The notes: a model not told the origin generated them from the letters alone. A stretch of DNA of 56,885 bases from Oxalobacteraceae bacterium (GCA_027485795.1 JAIXQK010000020.1:1-56885), one strand, 5' to 3'. Shown: positions 1-10,060, numbered from the stretch's first letter. Numbers and translations: made by a program.

Positions 1-525
1 CATCAGATCGTTGTTGCTTACCAAGCCAATGCTCGCAGCGGCAACCGCAAGCAAAAAGACCGTGAAGAAGTTTCACACACCACCAAGAAGCCTTGGCGTC
101 AAAAAGGTACCGGCCGTGCGCGTGCTGGTATGTCTTCGTCGCCAATCTGGCGCGGAGGTGGTCGTACTTTCCCAAATTCGCCGGACGAGAATTTCTCGCA
201 TAAGGTCAACAAGAAGATGTATCGCGCAGGCCTGTGCTCGATCTTGTCGCAGCTCGCTCGCGATGACAGGCTGTCGGTGATTGAAGAGTTGTCCCTCGAG
301 GCACCGAAAACTAAGCTGCTCGCGCAAAAACTGAAGGGCATGGGCTTGGATTCCGTGCTGGTCATTACTGACCATCTGGATGAGAACTTGATGCTGGCTT
401 CGCGTAACCTGCCGAATGTGCTGGTGTGCGAGCCGCGCCATGCCGATCCGCTTTCGCTGGTGTTCTACAAAAAAGTGTTGATCACCAAGCCCGCATTGGC
501 AAAGATTGAGGAGATGCTGGCATGA
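1..525 (+). CDS. rplD: 50S ribosomal protein L4, 5' end missing
   Basis: Large-subunit protein uL4. The window edge removes roughly the first 30 residues; the remaining 174 residues read in frame from base 1. The motif [11 protein letters not shown] (visible residues 33-43) belongs to the extended loop that lines the peptide exit tunnel, and a normal globular domain follows to the stop. In E. coli L4 also represses its own operon, but the S10 leader lies outside this window, so that cannot be judged here. The TGA overlaps the rplW ATG as ATGA, which suggests coupled translation. Confidence 0.97.
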   Translation, partial: HQIVVAYQANARSGNRKQKDREEVSHTTKKPWRQKGTGRARAGMSSSPIWRGGGRTFPNSPDENFSHKVNKKMYRAGLCSILSQLARDDRLSVIEELSLEAPKTKLLAQKLKGMGLDSVLVITDHLDENLMLASRNLPNVLVCEPRHADPLSLVFYKKVLITKPALAKIEEMLA

Positions 526-839
526 GCGTAGTCATCAAACACAGTGAAGAGCGCCTGATGAAAGTATTGCTGGCGCCCGTTATCTCCGAGAAAGCGACCT
601 TCGTTGCCGAGAAGAACGAGCAGGTAGTTTTCCTCGTCACGCCGGACGCTACCAAGCCTGAGATCAAGGCCGCCGTAGAAATGCTGTTCAAGGTCGAGGT
701 TGAGTCGGTTCAGGTCGCCAATCGCGCCGGCAAGGTTAAGCGTACTGGGCGTTTCGTCGGTCGCCGTAACCATACCCGCCGTGCATTCGTTTCGCTCAAG
801 CCGGGTCAGGAAATCAACTTCACCGAGGAGGCGAAGTAA
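522..839 (+). CDS. rplW: 50S ribosomal protein L23
   Basis: Large-subunit protein uL23, placed at the mouth of the exit tunnel, where it docks trigger factor and SRP in characterised bacteria. It has 105 residues, normal length. The N-terminal extension up to HSEERLMKV is typical of Burkholderiales, and the VISEKA segment holds the family glutamate used for chaperone docking. The start overlaps the rplD stop by 4 nt. Its TAA shares a base with the rplB ATG (TAATG), so it is part of a tightly coupled operon. Confidence 0.97.
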   Translation: MSVVIKHSEERLMKVLLAPVISEKATFVAEKNEQVVFLVTPDATKPEIKAAVEMLFKVEVESVQVANRAGKVKRTGRFVGRRNHTRRAFVSLKPGQEINFTEEAK

Positions 840-1666
840 TGGCACTTGTTAAGCTAAAGCCGACCTCGCCTGGCCGCCGTGGCATGGTGAAGGTGGTAAA
901 TCCAGACCTTCACAAAGGGCGTCCATTTGCAGGTCTGATTGAGAAAAAGTCGAAATCAGCTGGCCGTAATAACAACGGTCACATCACGACTCGCCACCTC
1001 GGCGGTGGTCATAAGCAGCATTATCGCGTGGTCGATTTTCGTCGTAACAAGGACGGCATTTCGGCAAAGGTCGAACGTCTTGAGTACGACCCAAACCGCA
1101 GCGCCAACATTGCCTTGCTTTGCTATGCAGACGGTGAGCGTCGCTACATCATCGCCCCGAAAGGCGTTGCAGTGGGCGACCAACTGATGAGCGGCTCAGA
1201 AGCGCCCATCAAGGCGGGTAACTGCCTGCCGATTCGCAACATACCGGTCGGTACTACCATGCACTGCGTCGAAATGATGCCGGGTAAAGGCGCGCAGATT
1301 GCGCGTACCGCTGGAGCCGCAGTTGTGCTGATGGCGCGTGAAGGCATCTATGCGCAGGTGCGCTTGCGCTCGGGCGAAGTTCGCCGCATCCATGTTGAAT
1401 GCCGTGCCACGATCGGTGAAGTGGGTAATGGCGAACACAACTTGCGCAAAATCGGTAAAGCGGGTGCAACGCGTTGGCGTGGTATCCGCCCGACGGTTCG
1501 CGGTGTTGCAATGAACCCGATTGATCACCCACATGGTGGTGGTGAGGGCAGAACTGCTGCCGGTCGCCATCCGGTATCGCCATGGGGTCAGCAGACCAAA
1601 GGCAAGAAGACGCGTCGCAACAAGCGGACGACGTCGATGATTGTCTCGCGTCGCGGTAAGAAATAA
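839..1666 (+). CDS. rplB: 50S ribosomal protein L2
   Basis: Large-subunit protein uL2, 275 residues, full length. It supports subunit association and the peptidyl-transferase region. The C-terminal signature [13 protein letters not shown] contains the conserved histidine near the catalytic centre, followed by the basic tail rich in Lys and Arg that penetrates 23S rRNA. The ATG overlaps the last base of the rplW stop. rpsS follows after 10 nt with a GGGG-containing spacer that can serve as its ribosome binding site. Confidence 0.98.
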   Translation: MALVKLKPTSPGRRGMVKVVNPDLHKGRPFAGLIEKKSKSAGRNNNGHITTRHLGGGHKQHYRVVDFRRNKDGISAKVERLEYDPNRSANIALLCYADGERRYIIAPKGVAVGDQLMSGSEAPIKAGNCLPIRNIPVGTTMHCVEMMPGKGAQIARTAGAAVVLMAREGIYAQVRLRSGEVRRIHVECRATIGEVGNGEHNLRKIGKAGATRWRGIRPTVRGVAMNPIDHPHGGGEGRTAAGRHPVSPWGQQTKGKKTRRNKRTTSMIVSRRGKK

Positions 1667-1676
1667 GGGGTATTAG

Positions 1677-1952
1677 ATGGCACGTTCACTTAAAAAAGGG
1701 CCGTTCTGCGACGCCCATTTGCTGAAAAAAGTTGAGACCGCGCAGGCGAGTCGCGACAAGAAGCCCATTAAGACATGGTCGCGCCGCTCGACCATCATGC
1801 CGGATTTCATCGGCCTGACGATCGCGGTGCACAACGGCAAACAGCATGTGCCGGTTTACGTTTCCGAGAACATGGTCGGACACAAGCTCGGCGAGTTTGC
1901 GTTGACCCGCACGTTCAAAGGTCACGCCGCCGACAAGAAAGCGAAAAAATAA
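1677..1952 (+). CDS. rpsS: 30S ribosomal protein S19
   Basis: Small-subunit head protein uS19, 91 residues, full length. It opens with the family signature [10 protein letters not shown] and contains [10 protein letters not shown] and GHKLGEFA, which contact 16S rRNA and sit close to the A-site tRNA and S13. It lies between rplB and rplV with short spacers, as in the standard S10 operon. Nothing is unusual. Confidence 0.98.
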   Translation: MARSLKKGPFCDAHLLKKVETAQASRDKKPIKTWSRRSTIMPDFIGLTIAVHNGKQHVPVYVSENMVGHKLGEFALTRTFKGHAADKKAKK

Positions 1953-1961
1953 GGTCCTGAT

Positions 1962-2291
1962 ATGGAAACCAAAGCCAGCCTCCGCAGCGCGCGCTTGTCG
2001 GCCCAAAAGGGCCGACTAGTTGCTGACCTGATCCGCGGGAAAAAGATCGACCAGGCGCTGAATATTCTTACTTTCAGCCCGAAAAAAGGTGCTTTCCTCA
2101 TCAAGAAAGTGCTCGAATCCGCGATCGCCAACGCCGAACATAACGACGGCGCTGACATTGACGAACTGAAGGTGAAAACCATCTTCGTCGAAAAAGGCGC
2201 CGTATTGAAGCGTTTCACGGCCCGTGCAAAGGGTCGTGGTGATCGCATCTCCAAGCAAACATGTCACATCTACGTGACGGTCGGTAACTGA
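1962..2291 (+). CDS. rplV: 50S ribosomal protein L22
   Basis: Large-subunit protein uL22, 109 residues. It binds several 23S domains, and its long beta-hairpin reaches the exit-tunnel constriction, where macrolides act. The hairpin segment is recognisable near the C-terminus ([15 protein letters not shown]), with GRGDR where many bacteria have GRA-R. The N-terminal helix [15 protein letters not shown] is typical. It starts 9 nt after rpsS, and rpsC begins 10 nt after its stop. Confidence 0.97.
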   Translation: METKASLRSARLSAQKGRLVADLIRGKKIDQALNILTFSPKKGAFLIKKVLESAIANAEHNDGADIDELKVKTIFVEKGAVLKRFTARAKGRGDRISKQTCHIYVTVGN

Positions 2292-2301
2292 GGGAGTCAC
2301 G

Positions 2302-3129
2302 ATGGGACAGAAAATTCATCCGACTGGCTTTCGTCTAGCCGTCACGCGTAATTGGGGATCGCGTTGGTACGCGGGCAACAGCAACTTCGCTCACATGCTG
2401 GGCGAAGATTTGAAGGTTCGTGCTTACCTGCGCAAGAAGCTGAAGAACGCATCGGTTGGCCGCGTATTAATCGAGCGTCCAGCAAAGAATGCGCGTATCA
2501 CGATTTTTAGCTCGCGCCCTGGCGTTGTGATCGGCAAGAAAGGTGAGGATATCGAAGTATTGAAGTCCTCCTTGGCCAAGATGATGGGCGTGCCAGTGCA
2601 TGTCAACATCGAAGAGATTCGCAAGCCTGAAACCGACGCACAATTGATCGCTGACTCGATCGCGCAACAGCTTGAGAAGCGAATCATGTTCCGCCGCGCC
2701 ATGAAGCGCGCAATGCAAAACGCTATGCGTCTCGGTGCCCAGGGCATCAAGATCATGTCCTCCGGGCGTTTGAATGGTATCGAGATCGCGCGTACCGAGT
2801 GGTATCGCGAGGGTCGTGTGCCCCTGCACACGCTGCGCGCTGATATCGACTACGGTTTCGGCGAAGCAGAAACTACTTACGGCATCATTGGTATCAAGGT
2901 CTGGGTCTACAAAGGCGATCGTCTGGCAAGTGGTGAGACCCCAACGGTCGAGGCACCGGCAGATGACGAGCGCAAGCGTCGCGCCCCACGTCGTGACGAC
3001 GGCAAGCCCGCGGCTCGCACCGCGCGTAAGCCGGCAGGCGATGCTGCTCCGGCAGTGCCAGTCGCCAAGCGAGTACGTGCCAAGAAGGCCGAGCCAGCGG
3101 CCGCACCGGCTGAAAAGGCAGGAGAATAA
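2302..3129 (+). CDS. rpsC: 30S ribosomal protein S3 with long C-terminal tail
   Basis: Small-subunit protein uS3, part of the mRNA entry channel and its helicase activity. An N-terminal KH domain carries [11 protein letters not shown], and the S3 C-terminal domain ends near KGDRLASGE (about residue 213). Some 60 residues beyond that are low-complexity Ala/Pro/Lys/Arg sequence. At 275 residues it is about 40 longer than the E. coli protein; such tails occur in Betaproteobacteria, probably disordered and rRNA-binding (inference). It is placed between rplV and rplP as usual. Confidence 0.97.
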   Translation: MGQKIHPTGFRLAVTRNWGSRWYAGNSNFAHMLGEDLKVRAYLRKKLKNASVGRVLIERPAKNARITIFSSRPGVVIGKKGEDIEVLKSSLAKMMGVPVHVNIEEIRKPETDAQLIADSIAQQLEKRIMFRRAMKRAMQNAMRLGAQGIKIMSSGRLNGIEIARTEWYREGRVPLHTLRADIDYGFGEAETTYGIIGIKVWVYKGDRLASGETPTVEAPADDERKRRAPRRDDGKPAARTARKPAGDAAPAVPVAKRVRAKKAEPAAAPAEKAGE

Positions 3130-3131
3130 AC

Positions 3132-3551
3132 ATGCTGCAACCAGCACGCAGAAAATATCGTAAAGAACAAAAGGGTCGCAATCGCGGTATCTCGCACGAG
3201 AGCGGCACATCGGTCTCATTCGGCGAATATGGACTCAAAGCAGTTGGGCGTGGTCGCTTGACTGCGCGCCAAATCGAGTCGGCTCGCCGTGCGATGACGC
3301 GTCACATCAAACGTGGCGGCCGTATCTGGATCCGAATCTTCCCTGACAAACCGATCTCGCAAAAGCCAGCTGAAGTACGTATGGGTAATGGTAAGGGTAG
3401 CCCGGAATACTACGTCGCTGAAATTCGCCCAGGCAAAGTGCTGTACGAAATGGACGGAGTCGGCGAGGAATTGGCGCGTGAGGCGTTCCGTCTGGCGGCT
3501 GCCAAGCTCCCGCTGCAGACAACGTTTGTCGTGCGCCAAGTTGGCCAATAA
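3132..3551 (+). CDS. rplP: 50S ribosomal protein L16
   Basis: Large-subunit protein uL16, 139 residues. It organises the A-site tRNA elbow region and the central protuberance. It starts with the signature [11 protein letters not shown] and contains RMGNGKG, the loop that carries the arginine hydroxylated in some bacteria. It begins 2 nt after the rpsC stop, so translation is probably coupled. Length and sequence are ordinary. Confidence 0.97.
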   Translation: MLQPARRKYRKEQKGRNRGISHESGTSVSFGEYGLKAVGRGRLTARQIESARRAMTRHIKRGGRIWIRIFPDKPISQKPAEVRMGNGKGSPEYYVAEIRPGKVLYEMDGVGEELAREAFRLAAAKLPLQTTFVVRQVGQ

Positions 3552-3562
3552 GGGAGCAAGAC

Positions 3563-3751
3563 ATGAAAGCATCTGAACTCCGCGGCAAGGACGAGACCGC
3601 GCTCAAGAAAGAGCTGAACGAATTGCTGAAAGCTCAATTCGGTTTGCGTATGCAGATCGCGACCCAGCAGCTGAGCAACACAGCGCAGCTGAAGAAAGTG
3701 CGCCGCGATATTGCACGCGTCAAAACCGTGCTCAATCATAAGGACGCCTAA
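3563..3751 (+). CDS. rpmC: 50S ribosomal protein L29
   Basis: Large-subunit protein uL29, 62 residues, a two-helix hairpin next to L23 at the tunnel exit. The first helix ([18 protein letters not shown]) and the [14 protein letters not shown] stretch of the second are both clear. A good GGGAG ribosome binding site lies upstream. Its TAA directly abuts the rpsQ ATG with no spacer. Confidence 0.96.
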   Translation: MKASELRGKDETALKKELNELLKAQFGLRMQIATQQLSNTAQLKKVRRDIARVKTVLNHKDA

Positions 3752-4027
3752 ATGAATGCGACTGCAGAAAAGAAATCGCTGAAGCGGACCTTGGTCGGCA
3801 CCGTGGTATCGGACAAGATGGACAAGACTGTAACGGTCATGATCGAACGTCGTGTTCGCCATCCCCTGTACGGCAAGATCATCGTGCGCTCGAACAAGTA
3901 TCACGCGCACGACGAGGGTAACGTGGCCAAGGCGGGTGACACCGTTGAGATCCAGGAAGGACGCCCGATCTCCAAGACCAAGGCGTGGACGGTCACTCGC
4001 GTGGTGCAGACAGCCCAGATCGTTTAA
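3752..4027 (+). CDS. rpsQ: 30S ribosomal protein S17
   Basis: Small-subunit protein uS17, an OB-fold primary 16S rRNA binder important for early assembly. It has 91 residues. [20 protein letters not shown] is the family core, followed by HPLYGK and the [16 protein letters not shown] signature. It has no spacer from rpmC. It is the last gene of the S10 segment: a 225-nt gap with a promoter-like element follows before rplN. Confidence 0.97.
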   Translation: MNATAEKKSLKRTLVGTVVSDKMDKTVTVMIERRVRHPLYGKIIVRSNKYHAHDEGNVAKAGDTVEIQEGRPISKTKAWTVTRVVQTAQIV

Positions 4028-4030
4028 GTC

Positions 4031-4060
4031 TTGCGCTCGTCATATGCCTTAGTGCATAAT
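4031..4060 (+). promoter_or_regulatory. candidate sigma-70 promoter of the spc segment
   Basis: TTGCGC (4031-4036), an 18-nt spacer and CATAAT (4055-4060) match sigma-70 -35 and -10 boxes, the -10 at 5 of 6 positions. It falls between rpsQ and rplN, where E. coli starts its spc operon. Transcription would begin near 4067, giving a leader of about 185 nt before rplN. A small GCGGG/CCCGC hairpin (4062-4074) overlaps the expected start. The rest of the leader shows no structure I recognise. Confidence 0.55.
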
Positions 4061-4252
4061 GGCGGGCTTCCCGCGATGAGCTGGAAATAAGTGCTGCGGG
4101 CCTCGATGTCCGGCAGTTCGACAGTTTTAGCAGTAGCGTTTTGTCAACCCAATCGGTCACTCAGCGTCAGCGGAGGGGCTCGGCGGGACCAAGACTGACC
4201 GTAGTTGGATGCATTGTGCGTCTGCAGCGGGTTAAGTTGGGAAAGAAAAATC

Positions 4253-4621
4253 ATGATTCAAACTGAGAGCCGGCTAGAAGTAGCCGACAACACTGGTGCG
4301 CAGGAAGTCTTGTGTATCAAGGTGATGGGTGGGTCCAAACGCCGCTATGCGGGCATTGGCGACTTGATCAAGGTCACCGTCAAGCGCGCTGCGCCGCGCG
4401 GACGTGTGAAAAAAGGCGAAATCTACAACGCTGTCGTGGTCCGGACCGCCAAGGGCGTTCGTCGCCAGGATGGGTCGTTGATTCGTTTCGACGGCAATGC
4501 CGCGGTGCTGCTCAACGCAAAGCTTGAGCCGATTGGCACCCGCATTTTTGGTCCGGTCACGCGCGAACTGCGCAGCGAACGTTTCATGAAGATCGTGTCG
4601 CTTGCACCGGAAGTTCTGTAA
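4253..4621 (+). CDS. rplN: 50S ribosomal protein L14
   Basis: Large-subunit protein uL14, 122 residues, at the subunit interface. The start is [16 protein letters not shown], the universal N-terminus. An in-frame upstream start at 4205 exists but would add 16 residues not seen in the family, and GGGA at 4239-4242 is correctly spaced for 4253. Other family motifs are GDLIKVTVK and [13 protein letters not shown]. It is the first gene of the spc segment. Confidence 0.97.
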   Translation: MIQTESRLEVADNTGAQEVLCIKVMGGSKRRYAGIGDLIKVTVKRAAPRGRVKKGEIYNAVVVRTAKGVRRQDGSLIRFDGNAAVLLNAKLEPIGTRIFGPVTRELRSERFMKIVSLAPEVL

Positions 4622-4630
4622 GGGGTCGCC

Positions 4631-4945
4631 ATGGAAAAAATTCGCAAAGGTGACGAGGTGATCGTCCTGACCGGCAAAGACAAAGGCAAGCGCGGTGTTG
4701 TTCAGCTGCGCGTTGACGCGCAACACATCGTGGTAGATGGCGTCAATGTTGCCAAGAAAGCGGTCAAGCCAAATCCGATGACCGGCACCACAGGCGGCAT
4801 CGTTGACAAATTGATGCCGATTCATGTGTCGAACGTTGCGCTGTTTAATGCAGCGACCGGTAAGGCAGACCGAGTTGGCGTGAAGCTGGTGGATGGTAAG
4901 CGTGTTCGCGTTTACAAATCGACTGGCGAAGCGGTGAAGGTGTAA
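4631..4945 (+). CDS. rplX: 50S ribosomal protein L24
   Basis: Large-subunit protein uL24, an assembly-initiating 23S rRNA binder near the tunnel exit. It has 104 residues. The KOW motif is at the N-terminus ([20 protein letters not shown]), and [17 protein letters not shown] is the typical second half. It begins 9 nt after rplN and ends 2 nt before rplE. Confidence 0.97.
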   Translation: MEKIRKGDEVIVLTGKDKGKRGVVQLRVDAQHIVVDGVNVAKKAVKPNPMTGTTGGIVDKLMPIHVSNVALFNAATGKADRVGVKLVDGKRVRVYKSTGEAVKV

Positions 4946-4947
4946 TC

Positions 4948-5487
4948 ATGGCGCGTCTACAGCAAACCTACGAAAAAGAAATTGTCGCAGCACTGACTTC
5001 AAAGTTTGGTTACACGTCGCGCATGCAAGTGCCGCGTCTGACCAAAATCACCCTGAACATGGGTCTTGGTGAAGCGGTAGCGGATAAAAAGATTATTGAG
5101 CATGCGGTTGGCGACATGACCAAAATCGCGGGCCAGAAGCCAGTGATTACCAAGGCGCGCAAGGCGATTGCAGGCTTCAAGATTCGTGAAGGCTACCCAA
5201 TCGGTTGTATGGTCACGCTGCGCGGTGCCCGTATGTATGAATTCCTGGACCGTTTGGTCACCATCGCGTTCCCGCGAGTACGCGATTTCCGTGGTGTGTC
5301 GGGCAAGGCTTTCGACGGCCGCGGTAACTACAACATTGGGGTAAAAGAGCAGATTATTTTCCCCGAGATTGAGTACGACAAGATTGATGCGTTGCGTGGC
5401 ATGAATATCAGTATCACCACCACCGCCAAGACCGACGAAGAGGCGAAAGCGCTTCTCGCCGCATTTAAATTCCCGTTCAGAAACTGA
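4948..5487 (+). CDS. rplE: 50S ribosomal protein L5
   Basis: Large-subunit protein uL5, a 5S rRNA binder of the central protuberance that contacts the P-site tRNA and S13. It has 179 residues, full length. Family blocks [39 protein letters not shown] and [20 protein letters not shown] are all present. It is spaced 2 nt from rplX and 7 nt from rpsN. Confidence 0.98.
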   Translation: MARLQQTYEKEIVAALTSKFGYTSRMQVPRLTKITLNMGLGEAVADKKIIEHAVGDMTKIAGQKPVITKARKAIAGFKIREGYPIGCMVTLRGARMYEFLDRLVTIAFPRVRDFRGVSGKAFDGRGNYNIGVKEQIIFPEIEYDKIDALRGMNISITTTAKTDEEAKALLAAFKFPFRN

Positions 5488-5494
5488 GGTTGCC

Positions 5495-5800
5495 ATGGCA
5501 AAACTGGCACTGATTAACCGTGAACAGAAGCGTGCCGCGCTGGTGAAGAAATACGCTGCCAAGCGCGCCGAACTGAAAGCCATCATCGAAGACGCATCGA
5601 AATCGGACGAGGAGCGTTATGAAGCTCGTCTGAAGTTGCAGTCTTTGCCGCGTAACTCGGCGCCTAGTCGTCAGCGCAATCGTTGCGCTCTGACTGGACG
5701 TCCACGCGGTACTTTCCGCAAATTCGGTCTTGGACGTACCAAGCTCCGTGAAATCGCCATGCGCGGCGAAATCCCGGGCATGACCAAAGCTAGCTGGTAA
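5495..5800 (+). CDS. rpsN: 30S ribosomal protein S14, zinc-free form
   Basis: Small-subunit head protein uS14. At 101 residues it is the long form without the CxxC zinc ribbon; only one cysteine is seen (RNRCALTG). The C-terminal block [16 protein letters not shown]...[16 protein letters not shown] is the family signature. No second, zinc-containing paralogue is in the window. Confidence 0.97.
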   Translation: MAKLALINREQKRAALVKKYAAKRAELKAIIEDASKSDEERYEARLKLQSLPRNSAPSRQRNRCALTGRPRGTFRKFGLGRTKLREIAMRGEIPGMTKASW

Positions 5801-5814
5801 TAGGAGAACAAGCA

Positions 5815-6210
5815 ATGAGTATGAGCGATCCTATCGCCGATATGCTGACCCGTATCCGCAATGCGCAGACCGTCAACAAGACGACTGTCGCGATGCCATC
5901 GTCGAAGCTGAAAGTGGCGATTGCCCGCGTCTTGAAAGACGAAGGCTATATCGAAAATTATGCTGTCGCTGAAGACGCCGGCAAGGCCACGCTTTCGATC
6001 GAGCTGAAGTACTACGCAGGCCGCCCTGTAATCGAGCGTATCGAGCGTGTCTCACGCCCTGGTCTGCGCGTTTACAAAGGCAAAACCGAGATCCCGACTG
6101 TCATGAATGGTTTGGGTGTGACGATCGTCTCGACGCCTAAAGGTGTCATGACTGACCGCAAGGCGCGCGCTACCGGTACTGGTGGCGAGATCCTTTGCTA
6201 CGTGGCTTGA
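5815..6210 (+). CDS. rpsH: 30S ribosomal protein S8
   Basis: Small-subunit protein uS8, 131 residues, binding the 16S central domain; in E. coli it is also the spc-operon translational repressor. The N-terminus [18 protein letters not shown] is typical of the order, with a second ATG two codons in. Upstream AGGAGA gives a good ribosome binding site for 5815. The C-terminal GGEILCYVA block is the usual RNA-binding end. No S8-binding site was identified near rplE here. Confidence 0.97.
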   Translation: MSMSDPIADMLTRIRNAQTVNKTTVAMPSSKLKVAIARVLKDEGYIENYAVAEDAGKATLSIELKYYAGRPVIERIERVSRPGLRVYKGKTEIPTVMNGLGVTIVSTPKGVMTDRKARATGTGGEILCYVA

Positions 6211-6225
6211 TAGGGGAGAAGCACG

Positions 6226-6759
6226 ATGTCTCGAGTAGCCAAGATGCCGATCTCGCTTGCCGCTGGCGTTGAAGCGACTATTAGCGCGGAAAAGATTTCG
6301 GTCAAAGGTCCACAAGGTTCCCTGTCGCTGCCGTTGACGGGCCAGGTAGTGATCAAGAACGAGAACAATACGCTCACGTTTACGCCCTCGGATGATTCGC
6401 GGGAGTCGGTTGCGATGTCTGGCACTGTGCGTGCGTTGGTTAACAACATGGTGGTGGGCGTATCTCAGGGTTTCGAAAAAAAGTTGTCACTAGTTGGCGT
6501 GGGTTATCGCGCGCAAGCACAAGGCGACAAGCTGAACCTCTCGCTAGGTTTTTCGCACCCGATCGTTCACCAGATGCCCGCTGGCGTGAAATGCGAGACG
6601 CCAACGCAGACTGAAATCCTAATTAAAGGGATCGACCGTCAAAAGGTGGGTCAGGTCGCTGCCGAAGTGCGCGCCTACCGCAGCCCCGAGCCTTACAAAG
6701 GCAAAGGCGTTCGCTATGCGGACGAGGTTGTGGTGATCAAAGAAACCAAGAAGAAGTAA
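6226..6759 (+). CDS. rplF: 50S ribosomal protein L6
   Basis: Large-subunit protein uL6, 177 residues, located near the factor-binding centre and sarcin-ricin loop. Two duplicated domains are visible, and the C-terminal signature [16 protein letters not shown] is intact. GGGGAG upstream serves as ribosome binding site. It is followed 9 nt later by rplR. Confidence 0.98.
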   Translation: MSRVAKMPISLAAGVEATISAEKISVKGPQGSLSLPLTGQVVIKNENNTLTFTPSDDSRESVAMSGTVRALVNNMVVGVSQGFEKKLSLVGVGYRAQAQGDKLNLSLGFSHPIVHQMPAGVKCETPTQTEILIKGIDRQKVGQVAAEVRAYRSPEPYKGKGVRYADEVVVIKETKKK

Positions 6760-6768
6760 GGGCTGAAC

Positions 6769-7131
6769 ATGGACAAGAAAGCATCCCGCCTGCGCAGATC
6801 ACGGCAGACGCGTGCCAAGATTGCGGAGCTGAAAGTCAATCGGCTGTCGGTGCACCGTACGAATTTGCATATCTACGCCACGATTTACGCACCCGACGCC
6901 AAGGTACTGGCTTCCGCGTCGACTGCAGAGGCTGAAGTACGTGCCGAACTGGCTGGCAAAACTGGCAAGGGCGGCAATACCGCAGCTGCAGCGATCGTTG
7001 GAAAGCGCGTCGCTGAAAAAGCGCTTAAAGCAGGTATTGATACCGTCGCGTTCGATCGTGCTGGTTTTCGTTACCACGGCCGAATCAAAGCCGTTGCTGA
7101 TGCAGCGCGCGAAGCTGGTCTGAAGTTCTAA
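6769..7131 (+). CDS. rplR: 50S ribosomal protein L18
   Basis: Large-subunit protein uL18, 120 residues, binding 5S rRNA with L5 in the central protuberance. The basic N-terminus ([17 protein letters not shown]), the [16 protein letters not shown] strand and the C-terminal [20 protein letters not shown] block are diagnostic. It sits in the normal rplF-rplR-rpsE order. Confidence 0.97.
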   Translation: MDKKASRLRRSRQTRAKIAELKVNRLSVHRTNLHIYATIYAPDAKVLASASTAEAEVRAELAGKTGKGGNTAAAAIVGKRVAEKALKAGIDTVAFDRAGFRYHGRIKAVADAAREAGLKF

Positions 7132-7143
7132 GGAATACTGACT

Positions 7144-7662
7144 ATGGCAAAAATGCAGCAGAAAATGCAGAGCGACAAGCCGGACGACGGCATGCGCGAG
7201 AAGATGATTGCGGTCAATCGCGTCACTAAAGTGGTCAAGGGCGGTCGCATCATGGGCTTCGCCGCGCTGGCTGTGGTGGGTGATGGTGATGGTCGCATCG
7301 GCATGGGCAAAGGCAAATCGAAGGAAGTGCCTGTCGCAGTGCAAAAAGCGATGGAAGAGGCCCGCCGCAAGATGATTAAGGTCAGCTTGAAAAATGGCAC
7401 GCTACATCACATGGTTCATGGTCGCCACGGCGCCTCGTCCGTGATGATGATTCCTGCCAAAGAAGGTACCGGTGTGATCGCTGGTGGTCCGATGCGCGCA
7501 ATTTTCGAAGTCATGGGCGTCACCAACGTGGTTGCGAAATCCCACGGTTCGACCAACCCCTACAACATGGTTCGCGCGACGCTAGATGGTCTTGCGAAGA
7601 TGAGCACCCCGTCCGAAATTGCAGCAAAGCGCGGCAAAACGGTCGAAGAAATTCTGGGCTGA
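7144..7662 (+). CDS. rpsE: 30S ribosomal protein S5
   Basis: Small-subunit protein uS5, 172 residues, part of the mRNA entry helicase and of decoding fidelity. The double-stranded-RNA-binding-like domain carries [20 protein letters not shown], and the C-terminal domain carries [19 protein letters not shown]. In E. coli, changes in the N-terminal loop give spectinomycin resistance; the loop here looks wild type (VKGGR). Confidence 0.98.
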   Translation: MAKMQQKMQSDKPDDGMREKMIAVNRVTKVVKGGRIMGFAALAVVGDGDGRIGMGKGKSKEVPVAVQKAMEEARRKMIKVSLKNGTLHHMVHGRHGASSVMMIPAKEGTGVIAGGPMRAIFEVMGVTNVVAKSHGSTNPYNMVRATLDGLAKMSTPSEIAAKRGKTVEEILG

Positions 7663-7672
7663 GGTAATAGCG

Positions 7673-7852
7673 ATGGCAAACACGATCAAAGTGAAACTGG
7701 TCAAAGGGCTGATTGGCACCAAGCAGTCACACCGTGACACAGTACGTGGCCTCGGTCTGCGCAGGTTGAACTCTGAGCGCGAACTCGAAGATACCCCAGC
7801 GGTGCGCGGCATGATTAACAAAGTCGCCTATCTCGTCAAAGTAGTGTCCTAA
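7673..7852 (+). CDS. rpmD: 50S ribosomal protein L30
   Basis: Large-subunit protein uL30, 59 residues, absent from some bacteria but present here in its normal place between rpsE and rplO. The start [12 protein letters not shown] at 7673 follows GAGGTAATAGC. A longer in-frame reading from 7619 only extends back into rpsE and is rejected. [20 protein letters not shown] is the family signature. Confidence 0.96.
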   Translation: MANTIKVKLVKGLIGTKQSHRDTVRGLGLRRLNSERELEDTPAVRGMINKVAYLVKVVS

Positions 7853-7877
7853 GCACTGCTGACGAATGGAGAACATG

Positions 7878-8309
7878 ATGCAACTTAATACTATTCAACC
7901 CGCAGCAGGGTCGAAGCACCCGAAGCGCCGCGTTGGCCGCGGTATCGGTTCCGGCTTGGGCAAGACAGCTGGTCGCGGACACAAGGGTCAGAAATCGCGT
8001 GCGGGCGGTTTTCACAAAGTAGGCTTCGAGGGTGGCCAGATGCCGCTGCATCGGCGTTTGCCGAAGCGCGGTTTCAAATCGCCTTCCAAACCATTTAAAG
8101 CGCAGGTTCGTTTGGGTGATTTGGCGAAATTGCCGGTCGATCAGATCGACATGTTGGCGTTGAAGCAGGCGGGGCTGGTATCCGAGCTGGCGCGCAGCGT
8201 ACGTGTGATCAAGGCCGGTGAGATCAGCAAAAAGCTGACGGTCAAAGGCGTGATTGTTACCGCGGGCGCTAAAGCTGCAATTGAGGCAGCGGGCGGCTCG
8301 GTAGAGTAA
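7878..8309 (+). CDS. rplO: 50S ribosomal protein L15
   Basis: Large-subunit protein uL15, 143 residues, a late assembly protein. Three in-frame ATGs lie at 7866, 7875 and 7878; GGAG at 7868-7871 is spaced 6 nt from 7878, and [14 protein letters not shown] matches the family start. The glycine/arginine-rich N-terminal extension ([22 protein letters not shown]) and the GFEGGQMPL block are clear. Confidence 0.97.
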   Translation: MQLNTIQPAAGSKHPKRRVGRGIGSGLGKTAGRGHKGQKSRAGGFHKVGFEGGQMPLHRRLPKRGFKSPSKPFKAQVRLGDLAKLPVDQIDMLALKQAGLVSELARSVRVIKAGEISKKLTVKGVIVTAGAKAAIEAAGGSVE

Positions 8310-8331
8310 ATCGCATCACTCAAAGACACAC

Positions 8332-9663
8332 GTGGCCACAGCATCCAAATCGGTTAAGAGCTCAGCGAGCGGTTTCCCATGGAACCGTCTCTGGTTCTTG
8401 CTGGGTGCGCTAATCGTTTTCAGGATTGGTGCGCACATCCCGGTACCGGGTATCGATCCTGTGCAGCTGGAAACTTTGTTTAATCAGAACCGTGGGGGCA
8501 TCCTTGGGATGTTCAACATGTTTTCTGGCGGTGCGCTGTCGCGTTTCACGATATTTGCGCTCGGGATCATGCCGTACATCTCGGCCTCGATCATTATGCA
8601 GCTGCTGACCGTCGTGTCACCGCAGCTCGAAGCGATCAAGAAGGAAGGTGAGTCTGGTCGCCGCAAGATCACCCAATACACCCGCTACGGCACGCTGGTG
8701 TTGGCCACATTTCAGGCTCTGGGTATAGCAGTGGCGCTTGAAGCCCAAGCGGGCTTGGTCATCGATCCAGGTCTGGCATTTCGCTTCACGACGGTTGTGA
8801 CCTTGGTCACCGGCACGATGTTCCTGATGTGGCTGGGCGAGCAGATTACTGAACGCGGTCTGGGCAACGGTATTTCGATCATTATTTTTGCGGGTATTGC
8901 AGCCGGCTTGCCGAGTGCGATTGGCGGATTGTTCGAATTGGTGCGAACAGGCTCAATGCATGCGCTGACCGCAATCCTGATCTGTGTATTGGTCGGTCTG
9001 GTGACTTATGCGGTTGTGTTTATCGAGCGTGGTCAGCGAAAGATTTTGGTCAACTACGCGAAACGCCAGGTCGGTAACAAAGTGTATGGTGGCCAAAGTA
9101 GTCATCTGCCACTTAAGCTGAACATGGCAGGGGTTATCCCGCCGATTTTTGCGTCTTCGATCATTTTGTTTCCGGCGACGATTACCAGTTGGTTTACATC
9201 GGGAGATGCCAGTGGTGGTGTGGTTCGTTTTCTGAAGGATTTGGCGGCATCATTGGCGCCAGGCGAGCCTATTCATGCACTGTTGTATGCGGCGGCGATC
9301 GTATTTTTTTGCTTCTTCTACACTGCGCTTGTGTTCAATAGCAAAGAAACCGCCGATAACCTGAAGAAAAGCGGTGCATTCGTACCAGGTATCCGTCCGG
9401 GTGAGCAGACCAGCCGTTATATCGACAAGATCCTGACGCGCCTGACCCTAGCTGGTGCCGTTTACATCACGGTGATCTGCTTGCTGCCAGAATTTCTGAT
9501 CGCGCGCTGGAACGTACCGTTTTACTTTGGTGGGACTTCGCTGCTGATTATCGTTGTGGTGACCATGGACTTCATGGCACAGGTACAAAATTATGTGATG
9601 TCGCAGCAGTATGATTCTTTGCTGCGTAAAGCGAATTTCAAGGGTGGGATTCCGACCCGTTGA
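8332..9663 (+). CDS. secY: protein translocase subunit SecY
   Basis: Channel-forming subunit of the SecYEG translocon in the inner membrane, 443 residues with about ten membrane segments. Landmarks are the plug and TM2 region ([29 protein letters not shown]), the [15 protein letters not shown]-type loop (here [15 protein letters not shown]) and the basic cytoplasmic loop [21 protein letters not shown]. The start codon is GTG with no clear Shine-Dalgarno sequence (GACACAC precedes it); no earlier in-frame start fits. Its place after rplO is the standard spc arrangement. Confidence 0.97.
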   Translation: MATASKSVKSSASGFPWNRLWFLLGALIVFRIGAHIPVPGIDPVQLETLFNQNRGGILGMFNMFSGGALSRFTIFALGIMPYISASIIMQLLTVVSPQLEAIKKEGESGRRKITQYTRYGTLVLATFQALGIAVALEAQAGLVIDPGLAFRFTTVVTLVTGTMFLMWLGEQITERGLGNGISIIIFAGIAAGLPSAIGGLFELVRTGSMHALTAILICVLVGLVTYAVVFIERGQRKILVNYAKRQVGNKVYGGQSSHLPLKLNMAGVIPPIFASSIILFPATITSWFTSGDASGGVVRFLKDLAASLAPGEPIHALLYAAAIVFFCFFYTALVFNSKETADNLKKSGAFVPGIRPGEQTSRYIDKILTRLTLAGAVYITVICLLPEFLIARWNVPFYFGGTSLLIIVVVTMDFMAQVQNYVMSQQYDSLLRKANFKGGIPTR

Positions 9664-9685
9664 GCGAGAGGAATAGACGGCTTAT

Positions 9686-9904
9686 ATGTCCAAAGACGAC
9701 GTGATTCAAATGCAGGGGGAGATTCTCGAAAACCTCCCGAATGCCACCTTCAGGGTGAAGCTTGAAAATGGCCATGTCGTACTTGGACACATATCCGGAA
9801 AAATGAGGATGAATTACATCCGGATTCTGCCCGGGGACAAAGTGACGGTTGAGTTGACGCCGTATGACCTCAGCAGAGCGCGGATTGTGTTCAGAACTAA
9901 GTAA
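9686..9904 (+). CDS. infA: translation initiation factor IF-1
   Basis: IF-1, 72 residues, an S1/OB-fold protein that binds the 30S A site during initiation. The core [35 protein letters not shown] and the ending [11 protein letters not shown] are diagnostic. The placement between secY and rpmJ inside the spc/alpha region is usual for Betaproteobacteria (E. coli has infA elsewhere). Confidence 0.97.
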   Translation: MSKDDVIQMQGEILENLPNATFRVKLENGHVVLGHISGKMRMNYIRILPGDKVTVELTPYDLSRARIVFRTK

Positions 9905-9946
9905 TCGCCTTACCAGTAATCGAGAGATAGAAAGAAGAGGGCCAAC

Positions 9947-10060
9947 ATGAAAGTGCTCGCATCAGTAAAACGGATCTGCCGTAAGTGCAAGATCATCAAG
10001 CGCAAAGGCGTCGTTCGCGTCATTTGTACCGAACCGCGCCATAAGCAGCGCCAGGGTTAA
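9947..10060 (+). CDS. rpmJ: 50S ribosomal protein L36, zinc-binding form
   Basis: Large-subunit protein bL36, 37 residues, running from an ATG at 9947 to TAA at 10058-10060. It keeps the complete zinc ribbon: CRKC, a later Cys (VICTEP) and the His of RHKQRQG, so it is the zinc-containing C+ form. A GAAGAGGG ribosome binding site precedes it. It sits between infA and rpsM, as expected at the end of the spc segment. Confidence 0.96.
   Translation: MKVLASVKRICRKCKIIKRKGVVRVICTEPRHKQRQG

Noticed and set aside
2467-3219. A 250-codon open frame on the minus strand opposite rpsC/rplP
   Set aside because: It lies entirely against two certain ribosomal protein genes, has no family features, and comes from their codon bias. 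Many similar antisense frames in the window were dropped for the same reason.
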